DNA of 64,000 nt, taken from Symsagittifera roscoffensis (taxonomy: Eukaryota; Xenacoelomorpha; Acoela; Convolutidae). The translations under genes were made by a program, and so were the position numbers. The stretch is from positions 1,180,001 to 1,244,000 of the forward strand of contig NW_026971149.1 in NCBI RefSeq assembly GCF_963678635.1, given 5' to 3'. Positions 13,075 to 23,239 of the stretch are shown here, piece by piece. A model generated the notes under the pieces. The model did no database searches and had not been told where the DNA came from. It worked only from the letters and a program-made list of their open reading frames with translations. Position 1 is the first letter of the stretch; every line of letters begins with the position of its first letter.

Positions 13075-13350
13075 GTCGTGTCCAACCAGATTGCAGCTTC
13101 CTTTGAAACAATTTTTTTGTTAAGACTGTGTCCAATCAGAAACAAAATTACATTATAGGTTTTTTTAGAAATTGTCATTTCCAATCACAAAATTGATCAT
13201 TTTATTTCTGGTTGTCGTATCCAATCAGAAAATTTTTACCTTGTAAGGATTTAAATCTTCCGAAGGAAAAAAAAGTATAGGCGAAGGAAAATTTAAAAAG
13301 AAAATGACTACAGGATGTTTGCTGTAAAAATAAGAAAGATCGCCGATATA
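13075..13350. repeat. CCAATCAG-rich repeat, copy 1
   Basis: Composite of two short blocks. Block a carries TGTCCAAYCAG motifs and recurs at 13795-13915 and 18820-18912. Block b runs from TTCTRGTTGTCGTATCCAA through CTTCCGAAG to AAGATCGCCGATATAAG and recurs at 13915-14070, 17846-18010 and 18913-19060. All four copies of block b are on the same strand. CCAAT-type octamers recur every 40-50 bp within the blocks. No gene start is visible downstream. Confidence 0.7.
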
Positions 13351-13794
13351 AGTAACCCAATCTTAACTAAAACTTATTTTATTTCCAACTCAACTACCGT
13401 CTATTTCCAAGTTTTTTCAATGACTTACCGTGAACTTAAAATGTCATTAAAAAATCTACACGTAAAAATCACCAATCACTTAACGCGTGCTGAGTATTTT
13501 GTGATAAAAACTAGACATTTCCACTTAAAGTCCAAAAAGTACCTTTTTTCTCACAATTCTTTTAACATCACACGGAAACTTTACCATTCCCTATGTTAAT
13601 ACAATGGGAAACCTATTCCCTATTCTAATGAGTTATTAATTCCCTACAATGTATTTCTAATCCCTACACATAGGGAAATCTATACACCGTCTTAAAACAA
13701 GATAAGATCGGACGCCAAAATTTTTTGAAACATATGATCTTACCATCTGAAACTCTGACACCTATCTTAAAACACTAGAAATTCTATTTCATGT

Positions 13795-14070
13795 CCAATC
13801 AGATTTCAGCTTCCTTTGAAGAAAATTTTTTGTTAAAGTTGTGTCCAATCAGAAACAAAATTCCATTTTAGGTTTTTCTAGATATTGTCGTTTCCATTTG
13901 CAAAAATGATCATTTTATTTCTAGTTGTCGTATCCAATCAGAAAAAGTTTACCACTTAAGGATTAATATCTTCCGAAGAAAAAAAAAATGAAAGAAGTTT
14001 TAAACGAAAATGACCACAGGATGTTTGCTGTAAAAATAAGAAAGATCGCCGATATAAGTAACACAGCAAA
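13795..14070. repeat. CCAATCAG-rich repeat, copy 2
   Basis: Blocks a and b as in copy 1, about 700 bp further on. It is followed by AT-rich sequence (14070-15160) that matches 19060-20170 in the duplicated copy. The short open frame at 13988-14212 falls within the repeat and is not regarded as a gene. Confidence 0.7.
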
Positions 14071-15169
14071 AAAAGTATTAAAAGTAGCATCTCGGCAAAC
14101 TTTCTCGTCAAGTCGATTGAGTTTTTATATTATTTATAACAAACTGTTGATTTTTGACTACATATTCATTTTCTTTAAATTTGATATAAATTTGAAAAAG
14201 GCTCAAAATTGAAGAACTTTTGAAGCAAATCTATAGAAAACTCATTCCAAACGTGATCATGCAGTATTTTGATTTTGGAAATTACTTTAAAAAATGGAGA
14301 AATAATGATTTTTGCTGGCAAGTGTTCTGACAAATTTGGGAGTCGAGTAGGATATAATGATTTTCAGTGATCTATCATTCCTCGTTCATCTTTTTATTCA
14401 ATTTCAACTTTTCAAGAATAAAGAAAATTTCTTTTCTTGTCAGGTATAATTCAGCAGTAAGGGTAATGCTTCGATGCTCAGCTCAATAACTGGTTCATAA
14501 GTAAATCCATTTTTTGAGCAAGTTTCTCCGAAGATACCTTCACTTAGTAGGAGAATTCTATTTTGTACAAAAAAAGTCCGAAAAGATATGAAAAAATAAG
14601 AGTCATTATCTATTTCACAATTAACAAAGTCACTTGATTCTTTGTTCTTTTATTCTTGTAAAGTACTCGAGAAAATTGAAATTTTTTTTGACAAAAAGTT
14701 TTTCAAATAAAGAATAAGTGTTCAGAAAAAAAATCACAGTTCAGTTTTAGAGAAAGCTTGAGTCTGATTGCTTGATCCCGAACAGACAGCGATACTAAAA
14801 AAATAATCCTTTCTGATTGGTTGATTTTCCCTCAGCAACCGAGAGAAAAAGTAAATTCCATTCTGGTTTTTTTTACCTTCAAAAGCAATCGCTCTAGAAG
14901 CTTATAACCACTTAAAATTGATTTCAATAATTATAGAGAATCAAATTAGTGTAACAGTGTTCCGCTTATGTCACATATGAGATAAACAAAAATTGGCCCT
15001 ATAACCATTTTTTCAGCGGCCAAGGACACCATTATTGTGTTTTTGTACCTCATTGTGTCGGAGCCAATTCGGTTCGCTCAAGATATGGGACTACAAAATT
15101 GAGACATGGGACTACAAAAATTACACCCTAAAGGCCACTAACAAAATTTTACTCCCAGTATAAAAGTAA

Positions 15170-15355
15170 CAACATCCTCATGCCAGTGGTCATATACAGA
15201 AGTTTGCAGCAGACACAACCTTATCTACATCCCCAAAATTCGAAGCCATAAAAAACTATCATTCTATAGCTAAACAGCGATCAAAACTTTCATCCAACTG
15301 GAACCTGGATTCCAGCTTTATAAAACATTTAAAAACTTCTTTTGTTCAATCCGGT
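15170..15355 (+). pseudogene. probable non-LTR retrotransposon (LINE) reverse-transcriptase fragment, copy A
   Basis: In the frame through 15200, the translation reads HASGHIQKFAADTTLSTSP and, ~30 residues on, a segment ending KTSFVQSG. This fits the layout of LINE RT domains: the FADDT catalytic motif (here FAADT, first Asp replaced by Ala) and a downstream W-x-L-N...K-T-x-F-V-x-F-G-like stretch. Upstream and downstream RT motifs are not recovered, so it is a fragment of perhaps 60 residues. A TATAAAAG at 15160-15167 and a GTAAG at 15354 would also fit a promoter and exon, but the RT reading is preferred because both copies keep the frame. Confidence 0.45.
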
Positions 15356-15499
15356 AAGAAAATTTTCATGCGAATTTTTATTACATAAAAAGATAAATTG
15401 TATTCGACAACAAACATTTGTAGGTTATAGTATCATTTTGTTCCTTCAAATTTTATCTGAGTTCACACTCAAGCCCCAATTTTTTTTCCTGTTCGAGAC

Positions 15500-15960
15500 T
15501 CAATAACCCATCCAGGGTACCCAGTCTATTTCGTCCTCATTGCTTTTGAAGTTTTGGGTCCACAGACGCTCGACACCGTAATCTGTCTCGTCAATTCTTC
15601 TTCGTCATCGGAACTGATCACAATTTCGTCCCATGCCTTCTGTTGTTGGTAGGCCCGCATCCACTCTCTCTGTTCTTGCAATCTTTTGGCCTGGCTTGGT
15701 AGCATCTTCAAATTGGACTCTCTGTTCAGACAAAAAAGTGACGCAAGCTCAAGCTCAGATTCTTCGCCAGATCTTACTCAATTTTGACTCCCTCACTTTT
15801 GTGTTGTCTCTAGATCTTTTAACACCCCGCTTCCAACTCGTGATTATTCCATTGCTATGGGTAAGCAGCCTCTTGAAAACCTCCAGCCCAAATTCCACCA
15901 GGAACTGACGATACTCCTTTTGATGTTTTTTTTTATAAGATTCTGAAGACAAACAACCAA
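15500..15960 (-). pseudogene. remnant with an acidic SUMO-interaction-like motif, copy A
   Basis: The minus-strand frame at 15526-15711 begins MKMLPSQAKRLQEQREW, a charged probably helical stretch. It then carries EIVISSDDEEELTRQ, a hydrophobic V-I core followed by Ser/Asp/Glu, the usual form of a SUMO-interaction motif. A second frame at 15755-15952 is the upstream part of the same lost protein. The copy at 20537-20722 is nearly identical. No enzyme domain is visible. It lies downstream (minus orientation) of the VPSQRVMIDKA segment, so it is probably the C-terminal part of the array-associated gene. Confidence 0.45.
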
Positions 15961-16199
15961 GAAGTTAATGTCACCCTCGCCCATCAGAAAAATCGCATGT
16001 GGCTCTATAAGCGCTTCACTTCCATCGGTCTAGCCAAATCCTTGTAGGCAGTCTCAAACAATTTCAGCCCCTGCTATATGCAATCGCATGCATCGCCTCA
16101 ACGTTTGGTGCTTTTGATTCTCAGTATTTCATCACGTTCTCGCTTATCTCCCCAGGTGCCTCTCAAATCCTCAACCCTGGGCCCTGGTAGTGCCCCTCA

Positions 16200-16713
16200 C
16201 ATCTTCCTCAGTATCTGTCACTAGTGATGTGGCGTTCTTACACGCCATACAACCTTAGACATTGAGAAGGCCTTATCAATCATCACTCTCTGGCTAGGCA
16301 CTATCACCATTGACATGTGTAGCGGGCAAGGACTACCACAGAAATTCGCCATGACCGACCCCACCAAGGATTTCGCATTCATTGCCAGACTATCGGCTTC
16401 ACTCACCGGGAATCCCAACTCTGATTCGCAGCCGATCTTCCTTCCCTTGGTATGCTTCTGAATCACTTACAACACTTCAGGCCAGGACTCTACACTCAAT
16501 ACCGTAACTACATGGTGTTCGTAGCTTAGCATCTCTAGTGTCTCTAGACTACATATCCTTGATAAAAATCCTACCGCCGTTGCCAATTCACCATGGTACT
16601 CGCGTAACAGTCAGCCAAAATCTGCATATCACTTTTCTCTTTTTTCGTAAGGTCACTAAACACGCGGCCAATTCTTTTCACTGGAACGACTGAATTCTCA
16701 TGCAAGACTTTTC
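16200..16713 (-). pseudogene. array-associated module, central part, copy A
   Basis: The minus-strand open frame at 16221-16466 (81 codons) contains GRKIGCESELGFPVSEADS and VPSQRVMIDKAFSMSK. These also occur, more decayed, in plus-strand modules P1 and P2. This copy is identical to 21231-21476 at every base I compared, far closer than the flanking sequence. The family is unrecognised. Confidence 0.5.
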
Positions 16714-17190
16714 CCTTCCCATCATGTCGATTTCAATTATAGTTTCTGTCAAAACTTCAACATTTCCGTAACTTCGAACTTCATGTAAGCAGCTTCTGCT
16801 TCTGTGCTCAAGAAGGGAATGTATGATATCGAAGACGCCGAAGACGTACAAAGACGTACTGATATTCTCCTCGTTCCAAAAGCTTCGAATACTCCTCCGC
16901 CTCAATCATTTCTCGATGCACGTCAGGACTACGGTCAACTTTCTTGTTCGAGAACCTCTGGATTTCATCAAGTTTTACAGGGTTCTCAAGAGATTGCTTG
17001 GGTTCATCGTTGTTTTCAATCCCGGCATTCTGGTACACGTTTAGATGATGCTCGAGACCATGTTCTCCAATACCCTATTCCTCGTCGCTTTTGGCATCAA
17101 GCATGGATCACTACATCTGGTATCACCGACATGATCCATCTCAAGAATCTTTTTGAAAGACTCAACCCGGAGTCATCTCATCTAAAATCA
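16714..17190 (-). pseudogene. array-associated module, upstream part, copy A with internal deletion
   Basis: Corresponds to 22072-22560 of copy B at about 90% identity, but ~350 bp (copy B 21718-22070) are missing at the junction near 16713. The minus-strand frames at 16678-16905 and 16808-17038 carry pieces (EEYSKLLERGEYQYVF, SLLEHRSRSCLHE) of the 168-codon frame that is open in copy B. Plus-strand open frames here (for example 16804-17373) are antisense. Confidence 0.5.
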
Positions 17191-17199
17191 TCAAAGGGG

Positions 17200-17690
17200 G
17201 TCGATTGTGAGTTGTTGCCCGACGCTCTGGTGTTGACTCAAGTGCTGCCTGAAGTAAGATACTGCATCATCATCCGATACACATGCCGACTTGTGTCCCC
17301 GAATTTCAGTTTGTCACATGGGTTCAGATCTTCCAATGCAACTCCAGCTAAGCACCATGTGAACAATAACTGACACTCAGTCCGGGTGGAAGGGTTCGCC
17401 ATCAGGAATTGGGCAGATGAGGGTGCCCTCATCTGGTTCTCGAAGTACTCTAGGAGCAATTTCTCCCACGTTCGCCCTAGTTGGCTCCTCAACTACAACT
17501 AATTCACCTCTGCTTTCTGCTCTGTGACCCAATTTTGACGCTTTCTGGATACTCTGCTGTCCAGCTTCTTTAGACAGTACTCTAGTCTAGTTCTTTCATC
17601 GTATCCCGGGCTATCCAACAGGAACGAGTAGTCTTCCTCGTGAGTCCCTTCTCACGGGGATCATTTGTGATTTGTTGCCTGACGCTCTGG
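17200..17690 (-). repeat. inverted remnant of the 455-bp array, one unit, copy A
   Basis: About one unit of the satellite, in inverted orientation relative to arrays 1 and 2, with the conserved dyad at 17416-17433. It lies immediately upstream (minus orientation) of the module, the same order as on the plus strand. Confidence 0.85.
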
Positions 17691-17845
17691 TGCCGACTCG
17701 AGAACCATTCCTGGCCGACATCCACCTCCTAAAATTGCCCACTGGTGGAACCTCTTTTCAACTTTACCCTCTGTGCCTTAAAGTCCCCTTGTGTCACTGG
17801 ACCAGGCGCAGCTTCCATATCGGCCGTTACCTCCACTAGCTTCCT
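17691..17845 (-). pseudogene. truncated copy of the 23.2-kb pseudogene end
   Basis: Matches 23240-23395, with only scattered differences. Identity stops near 17845, where the sequence passes directly into the CCAATCAG-rich repeat. This is the junction between the two large direct copies. Confidence 0.7.
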
Positions 17846-19060
17846 CATTTTATTTCTAGTTGTCGTATCCAATCAGAAAAAGTTTACCCCTTAAGGATTA
17901 ATATCTTCCGAAGAAAAAAAAATAACGAGGGAAGTTTTTAAAAGAAAATGAACAAAGGGTGTTTGCTGTAGAAATAAGAAAGTTCGCCGATATAAGTAAC
18001 AAAGCAAAAAAAAGTATTAAAAGTAGCATCTCTGCAAGTTTTCTCGTCAAGTAAATTGAGTTATTATATTATCGATAAAAAACGGTTGATTTTTGACTAG
18101 GTATTCTTTTTCTTTAAATTTGATATAAGTTTGAAAAAAGGCTCAAAATTGAAGACATACCATCCTACCATCTGAAACTCTGACACCTATCTTAATACAC
18201 TAGAAACTCTATTCCTACGTATTACACCAAGAATATTTATCAATTAGGTAACGCGAGCCGATGTTTTAGCGAAAGGAACGAGGAAAAAGTTGACTGGTTG
18301 AGCCACGTATCTAGAGTCAAGGATCTCTGAGGAATTCATTCTCTTATTCTCAGACACTTCCATCGTTTGCATTGATCCATGTTGGTTCCCTGTAATTGGT
18401 ACTTGTATCATTATGTTCGCTGACATCTCTTTGCATCACATCAGCCATGTGCCAGACTTTTGTTGGGATGTCCATTCGTGCCAAAAACATTCCAGAGACT
18501 TTGTCTCGCTTTTGGACTTGTACTACATCAGGAGAATATTCTATCGAGTTCAAAAAGTGGCTGTTTTGCACTGAGCAGATTATTTCGATTAATTAGGTTA
18601 GTGAAAAGACTGGGTGAAAATAAAAATAAGGACTGATTTTTAGCTGAAAGAGGAGGTAGTTGACGGTACTTGATTTATCGTAACATATTTAGAATAATTA
18701 GAGCTGAGAAAGGGGGACAATTGACGGTAGTTGAGCTGAAAATAAAATGATTTTAGTAGAGAGTGAGTGGTATCTACAACTCAAACAATTCATGAATGAT
18801 ATTTTTCAATTTGATTTGCAGTCGTGTCCAATCAGACTTCAGCTTCCTTTGAAGAAATTTTTTTTAAAGCTGTGTCAAATCAGAAACAAAATTCCATTTT
18901 AGGTTTTCTAGATATTGTCGTATCCAATCAGAAAAAGTTTACCCCTTAAGGATTAATATCTTCCGAAGAAAAAAAATGAAGGAAGTTTTTAAAAGAAAAT
19001 GACCACAAGAAGTTAATTGTAAAAACAAGAAAGATCGCCGATACAAGTAACACAGCAAAA
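17846..19060. repeat. AT-rich spacer of copy B with CCAATCAG-rich repeats 3 and 4
   Basis: Block b occurs at 17846-18010 and at 18913-19060, with block a at 18820-18912. In between, 18160-18571 is the counterpart of 12590-12990. It includes a minus-strand frame (18350-18571) with the WHMADVMQRD stretch and a frameshift relative to the left copy. No intact gene is seen. Confidence 0.7.
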
Positions 19061-20181
19061 AAAAATTAATAGTAGCATCGCTGCAAATTTTCTCGTCAAG
19101 TCAATTGAGTTTTTATATTAACGATAACAAACTGTTGATTTTTGACTAGATTTTCATTTTTTTAAAATTTGATATAATTTTGAAAAAAGGCTCAAAATTG
19201 AAGAAATTTCGAAGCAAATCTCTGGAAAACTCATTCCAAACGTGATCTTGCAAGATTTTGAACTTTGAATTTCTTTTAAAAAAGGGAGAAATAATGATTT
19301 TTGCTGGCAAGTGTTCTGACAAATTTGGGAGTCGAGTAAATTATAAAAATTTTCGGTGATCTATCATCTTTCATCATTTTAATTAATTTCAAGTATTCAA
19401 GAATAAAGAAAATTTCTTTTCTTGTCGGGTATAACTCGGCAGTAGGGGTCAGGTATAATTCGGCCGTAAGGGTAATACTTCGATGCTCAGCTCAATAACT
19501 GGTTTCAAAGTAAACTCATTGTTTGAGCAAGTTTCTCCGAAGATACCTTCGCTTAGTCGGAGAACTCTATTTTGTACAAAAAAAGTCCGAAAAGATATGA
19601 AAAAGTAAGAGTCATTATCCATTTCACAAAAAAAGAAAGTCACTTGATTTTTTGTTCTTTAATTCTTGTAAAGTACTCGAGAAAATTGAAATGTTTTTTG
19701 ACAAAAAAACTTTGAAATAAAGAATAAGTGTTCACAAAAAAAATCACAGTTCAGTTTTAAAGAAAGCTGGAGTCTGATTGGTTGATTCCCAACAGACAGC
19801 GATACTAAAAAAATAATCATTTCTGATTGGTTGATTTTCCCTCAGCAACCGAGAGAAAAAAGTAAATTCCATTCTGATTTTTTTTCACCTTCAAAAGCAA
19901 TCGCTCTAAAAGCTTATAACCGCTTAAAATTGAATTCAATAATTCTAGAGAATCAAATTAGTGTAACAGTCTTCCGCTTATGTCACTTATGAGATAAAGA
20001 AAAATTGGCCCTAAAACCATTTTTTCAGCGGCCAAGGACACCATTCTTGTGTTTTTGTGCCTCATTGTGTCGGAGCCAACTCGGTTCGCTCAAGATATGG
20101 GACTACAAAATTGAGAGATGGGACTACAAAAATTACACCCTAAAGGCCACTAACAAAATTTCACTCCCAGTATAAATATAA
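19061..20181. other. AT-rich spacer, duplicate of 14071-15169
   Basis: Aligns base for base with the left copy at roughly 94%. It contains ATTGGTTGATT motifs and poly-A/T runs. A small insertion near 19440-19460 repeats the local CGGGTATAAYTCGGC sequence. I see no supported gene. Confidence 0.6.
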
Positions 20182-20367
20182 CAACATCCTCTTGCCAGAA
20201 GTCATATACAAAAGTTTGCAGCAGACACAACCTTATGTACATCCCCAAAATTCGAAGCCATATAAAACTATCATTCTATAGCTAAACAGCGATCAAAACT
20301 TTCATCCAACTGGAACCTGGATTCCAGCTTTATAAACCAAATTAAAACTTCTTTTGTTCAACCCGGT
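20182..20367 (+). pseudogene. probable LINE reverse-transcriptase fragment, copy B
   Basis: Duplicate of 15170-15355. The same frame reads SHIQKFAADTTLCTSP and ends with KTSFVQPG. It has one internal stop and lacks the GTAAG of copy A (GTCCG instead), which argues against that site being a used splice donor. Confidence 0.45.
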
Positions 20368-20499
20368 CCGAAAATTTTCATGCGAATTTTTTTACATAAA
20401 TATTTAAAGTGTATTAGATAACAAAAATTTGTAGGTTAAAATATCATTTTGTTCCCTCAGATTTCATCTGAGTTCACACTCAAGCCCCAATTTCTTTTC

Positions 20500-20960
20500 C
20501 TGCTCGAGACTCATTAACCCATCCAGGGTACCCAATCTAATTCGTCCCCCTTGCTTTTGAAGTTTTCGGTCCACACACGCTCGACACCGTAATCTGTCTC
20601 GTCAATTCTTCTTCGTCATCGGAACTGATCACAATTTCGTCCCATGCCTTCTGTTGTTGGTAGGCCCGCATCCACTCTCTCTGTTCTTGCAATCTTTTGG
20701 CATGGCTTGGTAGCATCTTCAAATTGGACTCTCTGTTCAGACAAAAAAGTGACGCAAGCTCAAGCTCAGATTCTTCGCCAGATCTTCCTCAATTTTGACT
20801 CCCTCACTTTGGTGTTGTCTCTAGATCTTTAACACCCCGCTTCCAACTCGTGATTATTCCATTGCTATGGGTAAGCAGCCTCTTGAAAACCTCCAGCCCA
20901 AATTCCACCAGGAACTGACGATACTCCTTTTGATGTTTTTTTTTATAAGATTCTGAAGAC
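20500..20960 (-). pseudogene. remnant with an acidic SUMO-interaction-like motif, copy B
   Basis: The minus-strand frame at 20537-20722 differs from copy A by a few residues at its ends but keeps EIVISSDDEEELTRQ unchanged. A one-base deletion in the TCTTTT run near 20830 breaks the upstream frame that is open in copy A (15755-15952). Confidence 0.45.
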
Positions 20961-21209
20961 AAACAACCAAGAAGTTAATGTCACCCTCGCCCATCAGAAA
21001 AATCGCATGTGGCTCTATAAGCGCTTCACTTCCATCGGTCTAGCCAAATCCTTGTAGGCAGTCTCAAACAATTTCAGCCCCTGCTATATGCAATCGCATG
21101 CATCGCCTCAACGTTTGGTGCTTTTGATTCTCAGTATTTCATCACGTTCTCGCTTATCTCCCCAGGTGCCTCTCAAATCCTCAACCCTGGGCCCTGGTAG
21201 TGCCCCTCA

Positions 21210-21717
21210 CACCTTCCTCAGTATCTGTCACTAGTGATGTGGCGTTCTTACACGCCATACAACCTTAGACATTGAGAAGGCCTTATCAATCATCACTCTC
21301 TGGCTAGGCACTATCACCATTGACATGTGTAGCGGGCAAGGACTACCACAGAAATTCGCCATGACCGACCCCACCAAGGATTTCGCATTCATTGCCAGAC
21401 TATCGGCTTCACTCACCGGGAATCCCAACTCTGATTCGCAGCCGATCTTCCTTCCCTTGGTATGCTTCTGAATCACTTACAACACTTCAGGCCAGGACTC
21501 TACACTCAATACCGTAACTACATGGTGTTCGTAGCTTAGCATCTCTAGTGTCTCTAGACTACATATCCTTGATAAAAATCCTACCGCCGTTGCCAATTCA
21601 CCATGGTACTCGCGTAACAGTCAGCCAAAATCTGCATATCACTTTTCTCTTTTTTCGTAAGGTCACTAAACACGCGGCCAATTCTTTTCACTGGAACGAC
21701 TGAATTCTCATGCAAGA
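21210..21717 (-). pseudogene. array-associated module, central part, copy B
   Basis: Essentially identical to 16200-16706. It holds the 81-codon frame at 21231-21476. Copy B continues upstream without the deletion seen in copy A. Confidence 0.5.
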
Positions 21718-22560
21718 GTGTTCATCTCACGAGTGTCCCCCATCTCCGGTCGCTAATTTGAGGCAAGTGCCTGGCTTCATTTTCTTTGTTGGATCATCTT
21801 TAGACGTATCCACTTTCTCTTTCGATTCTCACGACGAGGCAAAATCAGCTTGTATATCAAATTTAAGTTCCCTAGGTCCTCATTCTTCACTGTTGACATT
21901 TTTGTTTGATCATATTCATGAGGGATCCAAGAAGCTCTCAACAATTTCCAGACTATTCCCAAGCTCGTGAACAGTATGCTGTCCTCGCCGCCTAATCTCA
22001 ATTCCTCTCTCTTCTGATCGTGGCACACAAATCATCTCATGTCCTTTCTCAACAAGTAAGCCTAGAATCGACTTTTTTTCCATCATGTCGATTTCAAATA
22101 TAGTTTCTGTCAAAAATTCAACATTTCCGTGACTTCGAAGTTCATGCAAGCAGCTCCTGCTTATGTGCTCAAGAAGGGAGTGTATGTCATCGAAGACGCC
22201 GAAGACGTACTGATCTTCTCCTCGTTTCAAAAGCTTTGTGTACTCCTCCGCCTTGATCATTGCTCGATGCAGGTCACGACTACGGTCACTTTTCTTGTTC
22301 GAGAACCTCTGGATTTCATCAGTCTTTGCATGATTCTCAAGAGATTGCTTAGGGTCATCGTTGTTTTCAACCCCGGCATTCTGGTACACGTTTAGGATGA
22401 TGCTCGACACCATGTTCTCCAATGCCTTATTCCTCGTCGCCTTTTGGTATCAAGCTTGGATCACTACATCAGGTATCACCGACATGATCCATCTCAAGAA
22501 TCTTTTTGAACGACTCAACCCGGAGTCATCTCATCTAAAGTCATCTAAAAGGGTCAATTA
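21718..22560 (-). pseudogene. array-associated module, longest open frame (168 codons)
   Basis: The minus-strand frame 22422-21916 is the best preserved part of the module. It starts MENMVSSIILNVYQNAG and includes DLHRAMIKAEEYTKLLKRG, DDIHSLLEH and EERGIEIRRRGQHTVHELG, then stops. It is rich in Glu, Lys and Arg, lacks a signal peptide or membrane segment, and looks largely helical and soluble. Related decayed frames occur at 5700-6000 and 11480-11780 (plus) and 16678-17038 (minus). I do not recognise the family. It could be one exon of a larger protein, since the next pieces (21476-21231, 20722-20537) follow in order. Confidence 0.5.
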
Positions 22561-23239
22561 AGAATTGTTGCCCGACCCTCTGGTTCCAACTTATTCACCT
22601 CTGTTTTCTGCTGCGTAACCCAATTTCGAGGCTTTCAGGATACTCCGCGATCCAGCTTCTCTAGACAATTCTCTAATTCTTTCATCGTATCCCAGGCTTT
22701 TCACCATGAACGAGTAGTGTTCTTTGTGAGTCCCTTCTAAAGGGTATCAATTGTGAGTTGTTGCACGACCCTCTGGTGTTGACTCAAGTGCTGCATGAAG
22801 CAAGATACTGCATCATCATCCGGTACACATACCGATTTTTTACCCGATTTTCAGTTTGTCACATGAGTTCAGAGATTCCAATGCAACTCCAGCCAAGCAC
22901 CATGTGAACAATAACTGACACTCAGTCCGGGTGGAAGGGTTCGCCATCAGGAGTTGGGCAGATGAGGGTGCCCTCATCTGGTTCTCGAAGTGCTCTTGGA
23001 GCAATTTCTCCCTCGTTCGCCCTAGTTAGCTCCTCAACATCAACTTATTCACCTCTGCTTTCTGCTGCGTGACCCAATTTTGACGCTTTCTGGATACTCT
23101 GCTGTCCAGCTTCTTTAGACAGTAATCTAGTCTAGTTCTTTCATCGTATCACGGGCTATCCAACAGGAAAGAGTAGTGTTCCTCGTGAGTCCTTTCTCAC
23201 GGGGATCATTTGTGGATTGTTGTTTGACGCTCTGGTGTC
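22561..23239 (-). repeat. inverted remnant of the 455-bp array, ~1.5 units, copy B
   Basis: One full and one partial unit, inverted relative to arrays 1 and 2, with the conserved dyad at 22961-22978. It separates the module from the GC-richer pseudogene to its right, the same order as in copy A. Confidence 0.85.

Larger units (their letters stand above)
12395..13800. repeat. AT-rich spacer with an internal ~260-bp direct repeat
   Basis: 12395-12660 and 13545-13800 are direct repeats: both run through ACAATGGGAAACCTATT, then an AATTCCCT[AG]CAATGT block, then ATAGGGAAATCTATACAC. Between them lie the CCAATCAG-rich repeats described separately and a decayed minus-strand frame at 12690-12990. Short open frames here are AT-rich and unsupported. 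Confidence 0.75.

Noticed and set aside
15160-15356. TATA box plus exon plus GTAAG splice donor as a host promoter
   Set aside because: The donor is lost in the second copy and the sequence reads better as a LINE RT fragment.
16804-17373. 189-codon plus-strand open frame
   Set aside because: It is antisense to the module that is open on the minus strand in copy B and runs into the inverted satellite unit; the frame is not kept in copy B.
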